A stretch of 64,000 nucleotides of DNA from Streptomyces sp. ISL-98 (GCF_018614055.1 NZ_JAGGPB010000035.1:1-64000), one strand, 5' to 3'; shown: positions 34,261 to 41,999, counted from the stretch's first letter. The notes: generated by a model from the sequence alone, not told the origin. A program made the numbers and translations.

Positions 34261-34665
34261 TCAGCAGCCGTCGTATCCGGCCGTCGGCATCGACAGTCTG
34301 CGGTGGACGCTGGCCTTCATGGCGGCGTTGTACGCGGGCTCGTCGAGGCCCGCGGTCTCCAGGCGTACGCCGCGGCGCTCGCACTCGGCGGAGAATTCGG
34401 GGACCGACGTCAACGCCCGTTCCAGCACGCGCTCGTTGGGCGCGACGAACAGGTCGACCGTGCCCGCGTCGATGTCGGCCCACAGGCCGCAGTGGTCGGG
34501 ACGCATCCCGTAGAAGAGCAACTGCCGTGTGACGACGTATCCCTTGTCGGCCGCCCAGCGCGCGCACATCGCCTGCTGGCTGCGGGTGTCCACCAGGAAC
34601 GGATCGCTGTCGAGCTCCTCCAGCGGAGTCAGGCTGGCAATGGCCGCCACTCTTACCTCGTCCAT
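34261..34665 (-). CDS. Small protein resembling the serine-recombinase fold, catalytic residues absent
   Basis: A 134-residue protein. The middle follows the resolvase N-domain plan: SQQAMCARWAADKGYVV, then LWADIDAGTVDLFVAPNERVLE and FSAECERRGVRLETAGL, like LxAQ...CRxYAExxG, LLxxIxxGxVDVVVVWKxDRL and ELxxRGVxLVS. The catalytic serine segment (Y-x-R-V-S) reads VAAIASLTP, and the DRLxR arginines are missing. It is probably a domesticated or non-catalytic relative with an unknown role. ATG 34665 sits upstream of a conserved-looking frame. The family call is an inference from pattern, not a search. Confidence 0.65.
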   Translation of the reverse strand: MDEVRVAAIASLTPLEELDSDPFLVDTRSQQAMCARWAADKGYVVTRQLLFYGMRPDHCGLWADIDAGTVDLFVAPNERVLERALTSVPEFSAECERRGVRLETAGLDEPAYNAAMKASVHRRLSMPTAGYDGC

Positions 34666-34757
34666 GACCCGACCCCCTGTGCTAGCTGTCGCCGCCGACC
34701 CTACTCCGATCGCGTCGCGGGGAGGAGGCGCACCCGAGGAGCATTCAGGGCGAGCGT

Positions 34758-34862
34758 TCAGGGCGGGGAGGAGTAGCCGCACGAGTGGCAGATCTTCCAG
34801 CCGTCCTGGGTGACCGCCAGGACTCCCCCGCAGCGGGGGCACTGCTCGGAGTGCGTGGTCAT
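34758..34862 (-). CDS. 34-residue zinc-ribbon protein
   Basis: ATG 34862 is preceded by GGGAGGG nine bases upstream and opens a 34-codon frame ending at TGA 34758. The protein has two knuckles, QCPRCGGVL and ICHSCGYSS, separated by TQDGWK. It is a complete rubredoxin/TFIIS-like C-x2-C ... C-x2-C ribbon with almost nothing else. Such mini-ribbons are common but uncharacterised in actinobacteria and may bind nucleic acid or a partner protein. It precedes the recombinase-like gene by about 90 bases on the same strand, so the two could share a transcript. Confidence 0.75.
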   Translation of the reverse strand: MTTHSEQCPRCGGVLAVTQDGWKICHSCGYSSPP

Positions 34863-35049
34863 GGCGCTGCCCTCCCGTTCGTCCCCGGGATTGCTACCCC
34901 CGGACATTCATGAACAGACTCGGCCCCTTCACGCACGCATCAGGGCATTTGCGATCAGGCCCGCCGCACACCGCCTACGCTCGTAACGAGAACTGGTACC
35001 GAGAACTCGTGCCGAGGGACCGACGCCACCGACAGCGAGGAGGCCGTTC

Positions 35050-35823
35050 GTGCCGGTGGAGATCACCTGGTGGGGTCATGCCACGTGCACCGTCGAGGAC
35101 TCCGGTGTCCGGCTGCTGACCGACCCGCTGTTCGCGCGGCGCCTGGCCCATCTGCGGCGCAGGCGCGGCGCGCTGCCGCCGCCCGATGCCGCCGTGGCCG
35201 ACGCCGTACTCGTCTCGCACATGCACTCCGACCATCTGCATCTGCCTTCGCTGGCCCGGCTCGCGCCCGGGACCACGCTGATCGTGCCGCGCGGCGCCTC
35301 GCGCGCCGTGCCCGCGCTGCGCAGGCTCTCCTGGCTGCGCATCACCGAGGTAGCGGTCGGCGAGGAAGTGCGGGTGAAGGATCTGCTCGTACGGGCCGTT
35401 CCCGCGCTGCACGACGGACGGCGGCTGCCCGTCGGGCCGCACCGCGCGCCCGCCCTCGGCTACGTCGTCACCGGTGAGGAGCGTACGTACTTCGCCGGGG
35501 ACACCGGGCTCTTCGACGGCATGGCGGAGGCCGTCGGGCCCGTCGATGTGGCGCTGCTGCCCGTCGGCGGCTGGGGGCCCTTCCTCGGGCACGAGCATCT
35601 GGACGCGGGGCGGGCGGCGCAGGCGCTCGCCCGGCTCGCGCCGGCGGCGGCCGTGCCGGTGCACTACGGCACGTACTGGCCGATCGGCCTCGACGGGTTC
35701 AGACCGCACGAGTTCCACTCCCCCGGCGACGAGTTCGTACGGAAGGCGGCCAGGCTCGCGCCGGAGGTCGCCGTGCACCGGCTCGGGCACGGCGAGAGCG
35801 TCCGGCCCGAGGCCACCCGGTGA
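35050..35823 (+). CDS. Metallo-beta-lactamase-fold hydrolase (UlaG-like)
   Basis: A 257-residue cytosolic MBL-fold enzyme. It starts VEITWWGHATCTVED, typical of the UlaG/lactonase-like group. The metal motif is SHMHSDHLHL (HxHxDH). YFAGDTGLFDG carries the bridging Asp, and LGHEHLDA and VPVHYGTYWP supply the remaining His ligands. GTG 35050 follows GAGGAGG. The stop overlaps the DedA start by four bases, so the two form an operon. Substrate unknown; related proteins act on lactones or phosphodiesters. Confidence 0.86.
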   Translation: MPVEITWWGHATCTVEDSGVRLLTDPLFARRLAHLRRRRGALPPPDAAVADAVLVSHMHSDHLHLPSLARLAPGTTLIVPRGASRAVPALRRLSWLRITEVAVGEEVRVKDLLVRAVPALHDGRRLPVGPHRAPALGYVVTGEERTYFAGDTGLFDGMAEAVGPVDVALLPVGGWGPFLGHEHLDAGRAAQALARLAPAAAVPVHYGTYWPIGLDGFRPHEFHSPGDEFVRKAARLAPEVAVHRLGHGESVRPEATR

Positions 35824-36491
35824 TCCAGGCGGTGTTGACCCATACGGTGTTGAACCAGGCAGCGTTGAACCAGGCCGTGTTGACCCAAGAAGTGGTGAGC
35901 CAGGTGCCCCCGGAGTCGACCCAGCAGGCCGTCGGCTATCCGGCGCTGTTCCTGCTGGTCGTGCTGGGGTCGCTGGTGCCTGTGGTGCCGACGGGTGCGC
36001 TGGTGAGTACGGCGGCCGTGGTGGCCTTCCACCAGCTCGACCCGTTCGCGCTGCTTGTCGTCTTCGCGCTGGCTTCGTCCGCCGCCTTCCTCGGGGACAT
36101 CGGCCTGTACTGGCTGGGCCTGCGCGGTGTCCGCTCCAGGAACGGCTCGCGCTGGCTGGAGGCGCTGCGCAAGCGGGCCGCCCCCGACCGCCTCGAACAG
36201 GCGCAGGGCAAGCTCCACGAGCACGGTTCGCAGGTGCTGGTGCTCTCCCGCCTGGTGCCGGCCGGGCGCATCCCGGTGATGCTGGCGTGCCTGTTCTCCC
36301 GAATGCCGATGCGCCGCTTCGCCCGGGGCGACGTACCGGCCTGCCTCGCCTGGGCGGCGGCGTACCAGCTGATCGGGATCCTGGGCGGGTCGCTGTTCCC
36401 CGAGCCGTGGCAGGGCGTGGTCGCCGCGGTGGCGCTTGCTCTGCTGATCAGCGGGGCGCCGACGGTGTGGCGCAGACTGCGGCGTGCGTAG
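35820..36491 (+). CDS. DedA-family membrane protein with repetitive N-terminus
   Basis: A 223-residue protein. The first 30 residues are low-complexity pentads (QAVLT, HTVLN, QAALN, QAVLT, QEVVS). The DedA core follows: hydrophobic LFLLVVLGSLVPVVPTG, FLGDIGLYWLGLRGV, HGSQVLVLSRLVPAGRIPV (the conserved R..P.GR motif) and two C-terminal helices. DedA proteins act as undecaprenyl-phosphate or phospholipid flippases, which would suit a strain making lipid-linked glycans. GTG 35820 overlaps the stop of the hydrolase gene. The usual acidic residue after the first helices is replaced by small residues, so function is uncertain. Confidence 0.8.
   Translation: MIQAVLTHTVLNQAALNQAVLTQEVVSQVPPESTQQAVGYPALFLLVVLGSLVPVVPTGALVSTAAVVAFHQLDPFALLVVFALASSAAFLGDIGLYWLGLRGVRSRNGSRWLEALRKRAAPDRLEQAQGKLHEHGSQVLVLSRLVPAGRIPVMLACLFSRMPMRRFARGDVPACLAWAAAYQLIGILGGSLFPEPWQGVVAAVALALLISGAPTVWRRLRRA
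35826..35900 (+). repeat. Five 15-bp tandem units inside the DedA gene
   Basis: Five degenerate units of 15 bp: CAGGCGGTGTTGACC, CATACGGTGTTGAAC, CAGGCAGCGTTGAAC, CAGGCCGTGTTGACC and CAAGAAGTGGTGAGC. Each encodes a pentad. The period is a whole number of codons, so unit gain or loss keeps the frame. The unit core (A/G)ACCAGGC(C/T)GTG also occurs in the sigma-factor repeat at 40981-41085. Confidence 0.85.
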
Positions 36492-36527
36492 CCGTGGGCG
36501 TACGTACGCCGCAATCGCCCTACGGCC

Positions 36528-37595
36528 CTACGGCGTCAGTACGCGGGACCCGCCGATCGGCAGGTCCCACAGCGCCTCGCGCACGCGGCCCGCTTTCTCC
36601 CAGGCCGTACGCACCCGTGTCAGCGGCTCCAGCACCGGCTCGGCGGAGAGCAGGAACGTCCCCCAGTGCATGGGCGCCATGCGCTCCGCACCCAGGTCGT
36701 CGCAGGCCTGCACCGCCTCTTCCGGGTCCGCGTGTACGTCGCTGAGCCACCAGCGGGGGTTGTACGCGCCGATCGGGAGCAGCGCGAGGTCGATGCCGGG
36801 GTGGCGGGCGCCGATCTCGCCGAACCAGTGGCCGTAGCCGGTGTCGCCCGCGAAGTACACGCGTTCCCCCAGGCCGTCGCTCCGGGCGCTGTCGCCCCGA
36901 CGGTCGCTCAGCACCCAGCCGCCCCACAGCGAACGGCACGTGTCGGTGAGGGAGCGCTTGCTCCAGTGGTGGGCGGGGACGAAGTCGAAGCGGACGCCGC
37001 CGAGTTCCGCGCCCTCCCACCAGTCGAGCTCGGTGACCCGGGTAAACCCGCGGCGCCGGCACCAGCGGGCCAGGCCGGCCGGGACGAAGAGCGGGGTGTC
37101 CCGGGGAAGCCGCTTGAGACTGGGGGCGTCCAGGTGGTCGTAGTGGTTGTGGCTGATGACCACCGCGTCGACGGGCGGCAGGTCGGCCCAGCGGATGCCG
37201 ACGGGGGTGATGCGGGACGGCGTACCGAGGATCTTGCGCGACCAGACGGGGTCGGTGAGGACCGTGAGGCCGCCGATGCGGATCACCCAACTGGCGTGGC
37301 CCGCCCAGGTGACGGCGACGGTGGATGCCCCGGCGGCGGGCATGGGGCCGGGCTCGTAGGGCACCAGCGACGCGTCGCGGAGCGCTTCGGGCCCCGGGCG
37401 CAGGGCCCCCTCGCGGGCGAGCCTGGTGAAGGCTTTGACGCCGGGGAGCGGGGTGGTGAGGCGGTCGGCGAAGGACCGGGGCCAGGTGCGGATCTCGCCG
37501 AGAGGGCGGGTGCGGATGTCGCCCTGGGGGCGGGGTGGGGCGAGTGTGTCAGGCGGGGTGAGGGAGCGCTCGGTCTGCTGTTCCGTCTCCGTCAT
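36528..37595 (-). CDS. Metallo-beta-lactamase-fold hydrolase (NAPE-PLD/RomA-like)
   Basis: A 355-residue MBL-fold protein. AVTWAGHASWVIRIGGLTVL begins the fold. The zinc motif is ISHNHYDHLDAPSL (HxHxDH). FVPAGLARWCRRRGF, DFVPAHHWSKRS and RVYFAGDTGYGHWFGEI give the remaining ligands, and PMHWGTF is the last histidine. This order is characteristic of the N-acyl-phosphatidylethanolamine phospholipase D/RomA-like group, acting on phosphodiesters. The N-terminal 75 residues are a polar extension. It is convergent with the DedA gene and lies downstream of the aminotransferase-like gene. Confidence 0.85.
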   Translation of the reverse strand: MTETEQQTERSLTPPDTLAPPRPQGDIRTRPLGEIRTWPRSFADRLTTPLPGVKAFTRLAREGALRPGPEALRDASLVPYEPGPMPAAGASTVAVTWAGHASWVIRIGGLTVLTDPVWSRKILGTPSRITPVGIRWADLPPVDAVVISHNHYDHLDAPSLKRLPRDTPLFVPAGLARWCRRRGFTRVTELDWWEGAELGGVRFDFVPAHHWSKRSLTDTCRSLWGGWVLSDRRGDSARSDGLGERVYFAGDTGYGHWFGEIGARHPGIDLALLPIGAYNPRWWLSDVHADPEEAVQACDDLGAERMAPMHWGTFLLSAEPVLEPLTRVRTAWEKAGRVREALWDLPIGGSRVLTP

Positions 37596-37634
37596 CGAAG
37601 GGGCTCCATTCGGTGGCGTACGCCGGCGTAGGGG

Positions 37635-38852
37635 TCATCGCAGTTCGTCGAAGGCCGATCCGAAAGTGCTCAACGCCCGGGTCACGTGCGGCAATTCCAG
37701 TGGCTCCACTGCGTTGAGGGACTCCAGACGCTGCTCCGGGGTTGCCCCGAGCAGCGGAGCCGTCGCGATCCTGACGCGCAGGGTGTCCATTTCGTCGCCG
37801 AAACGGTGACCGCCGGGTACGGGCGCACCGAGGCGCTCGCTCAGGTAATCCTCCAGCTCCATGGAGTCGGTGACGCCCCGGGCCGCGAGGCCGGTGCGCA
37901 GCGGGGCGAGGTCGGCGTACAGGTGGCGGCCCGCCTGCGGGGGGCGGGCCAGGGCGCCGGACGCGAGGACGGCGCGGTGCGCGGCTGCGGCGACGCGTGC
38001 GTGCAGGGCGGTCGCGGCCAGGACTCCGGCGGCGACGGGCTCCGGTTCGCCGAGTGCGTACGTCGCTGCCTCGGCGACGGGACGCGGCACGACGGCGCCG
38101 GTGGCGGTGAGGAGGTCGAGGGTCCTGGCGCGCAGTCCGGCGCCCTCCCCCGTGACGGGGAGGCGGGCGACGGCGACGGGCCAGCCGGTCGGGGTGCAGG
38201 CGCCGGCCAGGTCGGCGAGGACCGTCACATGGCCGGGGAACATCTCGGCCGGTCTGAGGAACACCGTCTCCTGCGGCCGGTGCAGGGTGTCGCCCCACGT
38301 CTCGTCGCTGATGACGTGCAGCCCCTCGGAGACCGCGGCCTCGCAGACCTCGTGCACGACTTCGGGCGGGGCGACGGTGGCGGTGGGGTCGTCGGGGACG
38401 GAGAGCAGCAGGAGTCGCGGATCGCCGCCCTCGTCGCGTACGCGTCGTACGGTCTCGAAGAGCGCGAAGGGGTCCGGTACGCCGCCGCACTCGGCCGGGG
38501 TCGGCACATGGTAGGCGGGGTGGCCGAGCATCCTGGCCTGCGGCACCCACCAGGCGGGGCAGGGCCGCGGCAGCAGGACGTCGCCGCCGATCGCGGCGAT
38601 CAGCGCGAACAGCAGCGGCTGGGCGCCGGGAGCGGCGACCACGCACTGGGGCTCGGTGTGCAGCCCGCGCCGCTGCCAGTACCCGGTGGCCGCCGCGCGC
38701 AGGGCGGGTCCGCCGCCGGGGGGCTCGGGGTCGGGCCGTGCTGCTGCGGCGGCGAGTACGGCGGCGAGCTCGGGCAGCACGGGCAGCCCCGATTCGGGGG
38801 CGTGCGGCCCGTAACGGACGGGGCCGCGCCCTTCCGACACCGTCCGCTGCAT
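37635..38852 (-). CDS. Class I aminotransferase-fold protein lacking the PLP lysine
   Basis: A 405-residue protein with a fold-type I (class I/II aminotransferase) layout: PALRAAATGYWQRRGL, VVAAPGAQPLLFALI, an LLLLSVPDDPTATVAPPEVV segment where NPxNPTG is expected, and VISDETWGDTLHRP. At the site where the S-x-S-K lysine binds PLP the sequence reads VTVLADLAGACTPTGWPVA (209-227), with Gly in place of Lys. The substrate-binding Asn of NPTN is Asp. Catalysis by the usual Schiff base seems impossible; a regulatory or binding role is likelier. ATG 38852 has GGAGG six bases upstream. A GTATA-N4-TATAC repeat lies in the promoter. Confidence 0.75.
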   Translation of the reverse strand: MQRTVSEGRGPVRYGPHAPESGLPVLPELAAVLAAAAARPDPEPPGGGPALRAAATGYWQRRGLHTEPQCVVAAPGAQPLLFALIAAIGGDVLLPRPCPAWWVPQARMLGHPAYHVPTPAECGGVPDPFALFETVRRVRDEGGDPRLLLLSVPDDPTATVAPPEVVHEVCEAAVSEGLHVISDETWGDTLHRPQETVFLRPAEMFPGHVTVLADLAGACTPTGWPVAVARLPVTGEGAGLRARTLDLLTATGAVVPRPVAEAATYALGEPEPVAAGVLAATALHARVAAAAHRAVLASGALARPPQAGRHLYADLAPLRTGLAARGVTDSMELEDYLSERLGAPVPGGHRFGDEMDTLRVRIATAPLLGATPEQRLESLNAVEPLELPHVTRALSTFGSAFDELR

Positions 38853-38906
38853 GCGCCACCTCCACCGATCCACTGAGGACAACTGCCCGGCCTCAGTGCC
38901 CTGTAT

Positions 38907-38920
38907 GTATACGGTTATAC
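38907..38920 (-). promoter_or_regulatory. GTATA-N4-TATAC inverted repeat upstream of the aminotransferase-like gene
   Basis: GTATA CGGT TATAC lies 55 bases upstream of the start at 38852, in an AT-richer island (TGTATGTATACGGTTATACG) unusual for this DNA. GntR/MocR-type regulators often bind such GTATA boxes near aminotransferase-fold genes. It could equally contain the -10 region. Confidence 0.45.
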
Positions 38921-39045
38921 GGGGCATAGGGGTGGCGCGCTTGTGGGACGGGGCTGTGTCACGGAGGGTGGTGTGCGAATCTCTCGGGCCCGTTGGGCGC
39001 GGCGCGGCGCGCTGAGTCGGCGGTGCGAGCCGGAGAGAGGTCCCT

Positions 39046-39753
39046 TTAATCGGGCGTTGCGAGCCGGGACAGGTCCTTTTCCAGGCCGCGTCCCTTGCCG
39101 CTGACCACCGCGTCCGCGACGTCGGCGAGCTTGCGGTTCGAGCGCTGCGAGATGCGCCGCAGTACCCCGAACGCCTCGTCGGCCTCGCATCCGAGCACAT
39201 GCATCAGGATGCCGCTCGCCCGGTCGATGACAGGACGCGAGCGCAGCGCCGCCTCCAGCTGGTCGACCTCCGCGAGGGCGGCGCGGTAGCGGCGGTCGCG
39301 GACGAGACCTGCGGTGGCCTGTTCGCCGAGGATGCTCACCGGGCCGTGCGCCGCGTTCTCCAGAGATCCGGGGCGGAATCCGTAGAGGCTGACGGTGACT
39401 TCGATGCCGGCGCGGCGGAAGGGAATCGTGACGCTGGACCGTACGCCCGATTCGAGCGCCACGGCCCGGTACTCGGGCCACCGCTCCTCGCTCAGCAGGT
39501 CCTCGGCGTCCACCGGTTCGCCGCGGTCGATGGCGGTGGGAATGGGCCCGTCTCCCATGGCGAGCTGGACTGAGGCCAGCGCGGCCAGGTCCGGGTGGGT
39601 GGCCGTGCTGCGGCGCTCCGCCGCACCGTCCGCGATCGTCGCGACGGCGCCGCAGCAGGCAGGGGCGCAGCGCGCGGCCTGCTCCGCCAGTTCGGACAAC
39701 CGCCCGTCCGTGGAAGTGGACTCCGTTCCTTGCTGCTCAGGCTCCAGAAGCAT
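39046..39753 (-). CDS. GAF-ANTAR domain regulator
   Basis: A 235-residue soluble regulator. A GAF sensor domain occupies about residues 25-150 (LASVQLAMGDGPIPTAIDRG, SSVTIPFRRAGIEV). The ANTAR RNA-binding domain is at about 160-225: RSRPVIDRASGILMHVLGCEADEAF and LRRISQRSNRKLADVADAVV. ANTAR proteins bind paired stem-loops in mRNA leaders and cause antitermination. ATG 39753 has GGAAGGA upstream. It diverges from the PAS-GAF gene over 77 bp, suggesting a signalling pair. The GAF ligand is unknown. Confidence 0.9.
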   Translation of the reverse strand: MLLEPEQQGTESTSTDGRLSELAEQAARCAPACCGAVATIADGAAERRSTATHPDLAALASVQLAMGDGPIPTAIDRGEPVDAEDLLSEERWPEYRAVALESGVRSSVTIPFRRAGIEVTVSLYGFRPGSLENAAHGPVSILGEQATAGLVRDRRYRAALAEVDQLEAALRSRPVIDRASGILMHVLGCEADEAFGVLRRISQRSNRKLADVADAVVSGKGRGLEKDLSRLATPD

Positions 39754-39830
39754 GCCCGGGTTCCTTCCCTCTCCCCTGCGGCTTCCCCCGGTCCGCTCCG
39801 CAAAACTGCTGGGCAGGTTAGCTTTCTCGT

Positions 39831-41105
39831 ATGACGCAGATGGACGAGTTCGGCCAGGACCTTGCGGATTTCGTCAGAAGGGTCGGGGAGTTGAGGACTG
39901 CCCGGTCCAGACCGTCCGGCGAGCACCTCATCGTTCTTGACGCGGCTCTCTTCGAACTCCAGCATGTGGCCGACACCTTGTGGCCCCGGTACGAACAGCT
40001 GGCGGCCGGGGCCCCTGCCGTCACGTCCGCCGACCGCCAGGAACGGCAGCTGCTCAAGGCCCTGTTCCAGCGGCTGCCGCTGCCGGTCGCCCTCATCGAC
40101 CGGGACACCGTCGTGCGGCGGCTGAACTTCGCCGCGACGGGGCTCACCGGCGTACGGGCCGGGTACGCGACGGGGCGACCGCTGGCCGCTCTCCTCACCC
40201 CCGGTGACCGGGCCGCCTTCCGCTCGCAGGCCGCGGCCGTGGCGCGCGGCGAGGGTGCCCGCAGCCTTGTCGTCCATCTCCAACAGCGGCCGCACGAGCC
40301 GCTCCTGGCCACGCTCAGCGCGCTTCGCCCGCCGGACGAGCCTCAGTCCGCGGTGCTCACCGTCTTCCAGGCCGGTGTCTCCACCGGCGCCCACCCACCG
40401 GCCGGGGCTGCGGGGGCCCGGGTGCCGAGCCAGGCGCTGCCCGATCTGTCGGAAACGACCAGGCACGCGGAGCTGATGGATCTGGTCGACGCGATGACGA
40501 CGGCTCTGTTGTCCGCCGCGCCCGGGGACCGTACGGCGGCCCTCGGCAGCGCGGCGGGGGTGCTGCACGGACGCTTCGCCGACTGGGTGGTGGCCGACGC
40601 GGTCGAGGGCCGGTCGCTGAAGCGGCTGGTCGTACGGTGCCCCGACGAGCCCGGCGCCGATGCGCTCGCCCAGGAGGTGGCCGGGCAGGATCCGGCGGGG
40701 TGCCCGCTGGTGGTGGAGGCCGCGCGCGGCGGCTCGACGACCCTGCAGGTGCGTCCCGAGGACGCGGACGGCTTCGGCCGGGACGCGGCGGGCGATGCGG
40801 TGCTCCTACGGGCCGAGGTCAGCTCGCTGCTGTGCGTACCGCTGACCGCGCCGGCCGACGGCGGGGCCCCCGGGCCCGTACAGGGCGTGCTCAGCCTGTT
40901 CCGTACGGGGCCGCGGCGGGCCTTCTCCATGGCGGAGGCACAGGTCATGGACCTGATGTCACGCCATGCGGCGCTCGCTATGCGGCGTCCCGCACCTCCT
41001 GGTCGAGCAGAGCGTGATCCCGAAGAGCCTGGTCGTGCACAGCCTGGTCATGCACAGCCTGGTCGTGCAGCGCCTGGTCCCGCAGGCGGGTGCAGCAGCG
41101 GCTGA
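39831..41105 (+). CDS. PAS-GAF sensory protein
   Basis: A 424-residue protein without an obvious output domain. Residues 1-60 are helical. A PAS-like domain is at about 75-180 (FQRLPLPVALIDRDTVVRRLNFAATGLTGV). A GAF domain occupies about 215-385: LMDLVDAMTTALLSAAPGDRT, DAVLLRAEVSSLLCVPL and VQGVLSLFRTGPRRAFSMAEAQVM. No kinase, phosphatase or DNA-binding motif follows. The last 30 residues are PGxA pentads encoded by a 15-bp repeat. The 3' end overlaps the convergent sigma gene by 128 bases. No good ribosome site precedes ATG 39831, so the mRNA may be leaderless. Confidence 0.8.
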   Translation: MTQMDEFGQDLADFVRRVGELRTARSRPSGEHLIVLDAALFELQHVADTLWPRYEQLAAGAPAVTSADRQERQLLKALFQRLPLPVALIDRDTVVRRLNFAATGLTGVRAGYATGRPLAALLTPGDRAAFRSQAAAVARGEGARSLVVHLQQRPHEPLLATLSALRPPDEPQSAVLTVFQAGVSTGAHPPAGAAGARVPSQALPDLSETTRHAELMDLVDAMTTALLSAAPGDRTAALGSAAGVLHGRFADWVVADAVEGRSLKRLVVRCPDEPGADALAQEVAGQDPAGCPLVVEAARGGSTTLQVRPEDADGFGRDAAGDAVLLRAEVSSLLCVPLTAPADGGAPGPVQGVLSLFRTGPRRAFSMAEAQVMDLMSRHAALAMRRPAPPGRAERDPEEPGRAQPGHAQPGRAAPGPAGGCSSG

Positions 41106-41844
41106 TCAGGCGGGAGACGTGCATCTGCGAGAGCCCCAGGTCCTCCGCGATACGGCTCTGCGTCATGTCGCGGAAGAAACGCATGTAAAGGATCTTCTTC
41201 TCCCGGTCGGGGAGCTTCCGCAGGGCCGGCTTGACCGACTCGCGGTCGACGACGATGTCGAGTGCCGGGTCGGGGCCGCCCAGTGCGTCACTGAGTGTGT
41301 ACCCGTCGTCGGCGCCGGGGAGTTGGGCGTCGAGGGACAGCGCGGTGAAGGAGTCCAGTGCTTCGAGGCCGGTCATGGCCTCCTCCTCGGTCATGCCCGC
41401 CCGCGCGGCGACCTCCGCGACGGTGGGGGCGCTGCCGGTCGCGGTCTGGGCCAGGTCCTGGCGGGCGGCGCGGACGCGGTTGCGCAGGTCCTGGACCCTG
41501 CGCGGTACGTGGAGCGTCCACATGTGGTCGCGGAAGTGCCGCTTGATCTCGCCGGTGATGGTGGGCACCGCGAAGCTCTCGAAGGCTGAGCCGCGGTCGG
41601 GGTCGTACCTGTCGACGGCTTTGACCAGGCCGAGTGCGGCGACCTGGCGCAGGTCTTCGAGCGCCTCGCCGCGATTGCGGAACCGGCCGGCGATGCGCCC
41701 GGCCATGGGCAGCCAGGCGTTGATGATCTCCTGCCGCAGCGTGTCCCGCTCCTCGCCCTCCGGCAGTCCGGTCAGCCGCCGGAAGGCGGCGGCGGTGTCG
41801 GGGGCGTCGTCGTGCGGGTGCTTTCGCTGCACGTGAGTGCGCAT
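40978..41844 (-). CDS. SigB/SigF-family RNA polymerase sigma factor
   Basis: A 288-residue alternative sigma factor of the stress/sporulation (SigB/F/G) group. Region 2 has LEDLRQVAALGLVKAVDRYDP and FESFAVPTITGEIKRHFRDHMW. Region 3 has VPRRVQDLRNRVRAA and PTVAEVAARAGMTEEEA. Region 4 has LRKLPDREKKILYMRFFRD, MTQSRIAEDLGLSQMHVSRLI. After region 4 the protein carries an unusual tail of about 38 residues built from pentads (LRDQA, LHDQA, VHDQA, VHDQA, LRDHA, LLDQE, VRDAA). No anti-sigma gene is adjacent, though the PAS-GAF protein could play such a part. Start ATG 41844. Confidence 0.93.
   Translation of the reverse strand: MRTHVQRKHPHDDAPDTAAAFRRLTGLPEGEERDTLRQEIINAWLPMAGRIAGRFRNRGEALEDLRQVAALGLVKAVDRYDPDRGSAFESFAVPTITGEIKRHFRDHMWTLHVPRRVQDLRNRVRAARQDLAQTATGSAPTVAEVAARAGMTEEEAMTGLEALDSFTALSLDAQLPGADDGYTLSDALGGPDPALDIVVDRESVKPALRKLPDREKKILYMRFFRDMTQSRIAEDLGLSQMHVSRLISRCCTRLRDQALHDQAVHDQAVHDQALRDHALLDQEVRDAA
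40981..41085 (-). repeat. Seven 15-bp tandem units in the sigma/PAS-GAF overlap
   Basis: Seven units of 15 bp, the best conserved being AGCCTGGTCGTGCAC, AGCCTGGTCATGCAC and AGCCTGGTCGTGCAG (plus strand). On the minus strand they encode DQAVH-type pentads of the sigma tail; on the plus strand they encode PGRAQ-type pentads ending the PAS-GAF protein. Both tails change together when unit number changes. The minus-strand unit shares the core GACCAGGCTGTG with the DedA repeat at 35826-35900. Confidence 0.9.
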
Positions 41845-41999
41845 CGTGGTTGCATCTCCCTGAACGGTGCAGACGGATGGGTGTCACCGTGGGGAGCGAA
41901 CGGCTCCGGTCGTCACACGCCCGGAGCGCCGACTGGCGCTCCCACGGACGTGCCTCCGGTCCGAAGCACAAGTAGCGCGTGCCCGGCACCCGGCCGGTC

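Noticed and set aside
31957-34776. A 939-codon open frame antisense to the phosphatase-superfamily gene
   Set aside because: It is a product of high GC content: stop codons are rare in the complementary frame. It has no ribosome site or domain motif, and the minus-strand gene has clear family motifs over its whole length.
40981-41085. Possible CRISPR array
   Set aside because: Units are 15 bp without spacers and code in frame for pentads in two genes. No cas genes are present.
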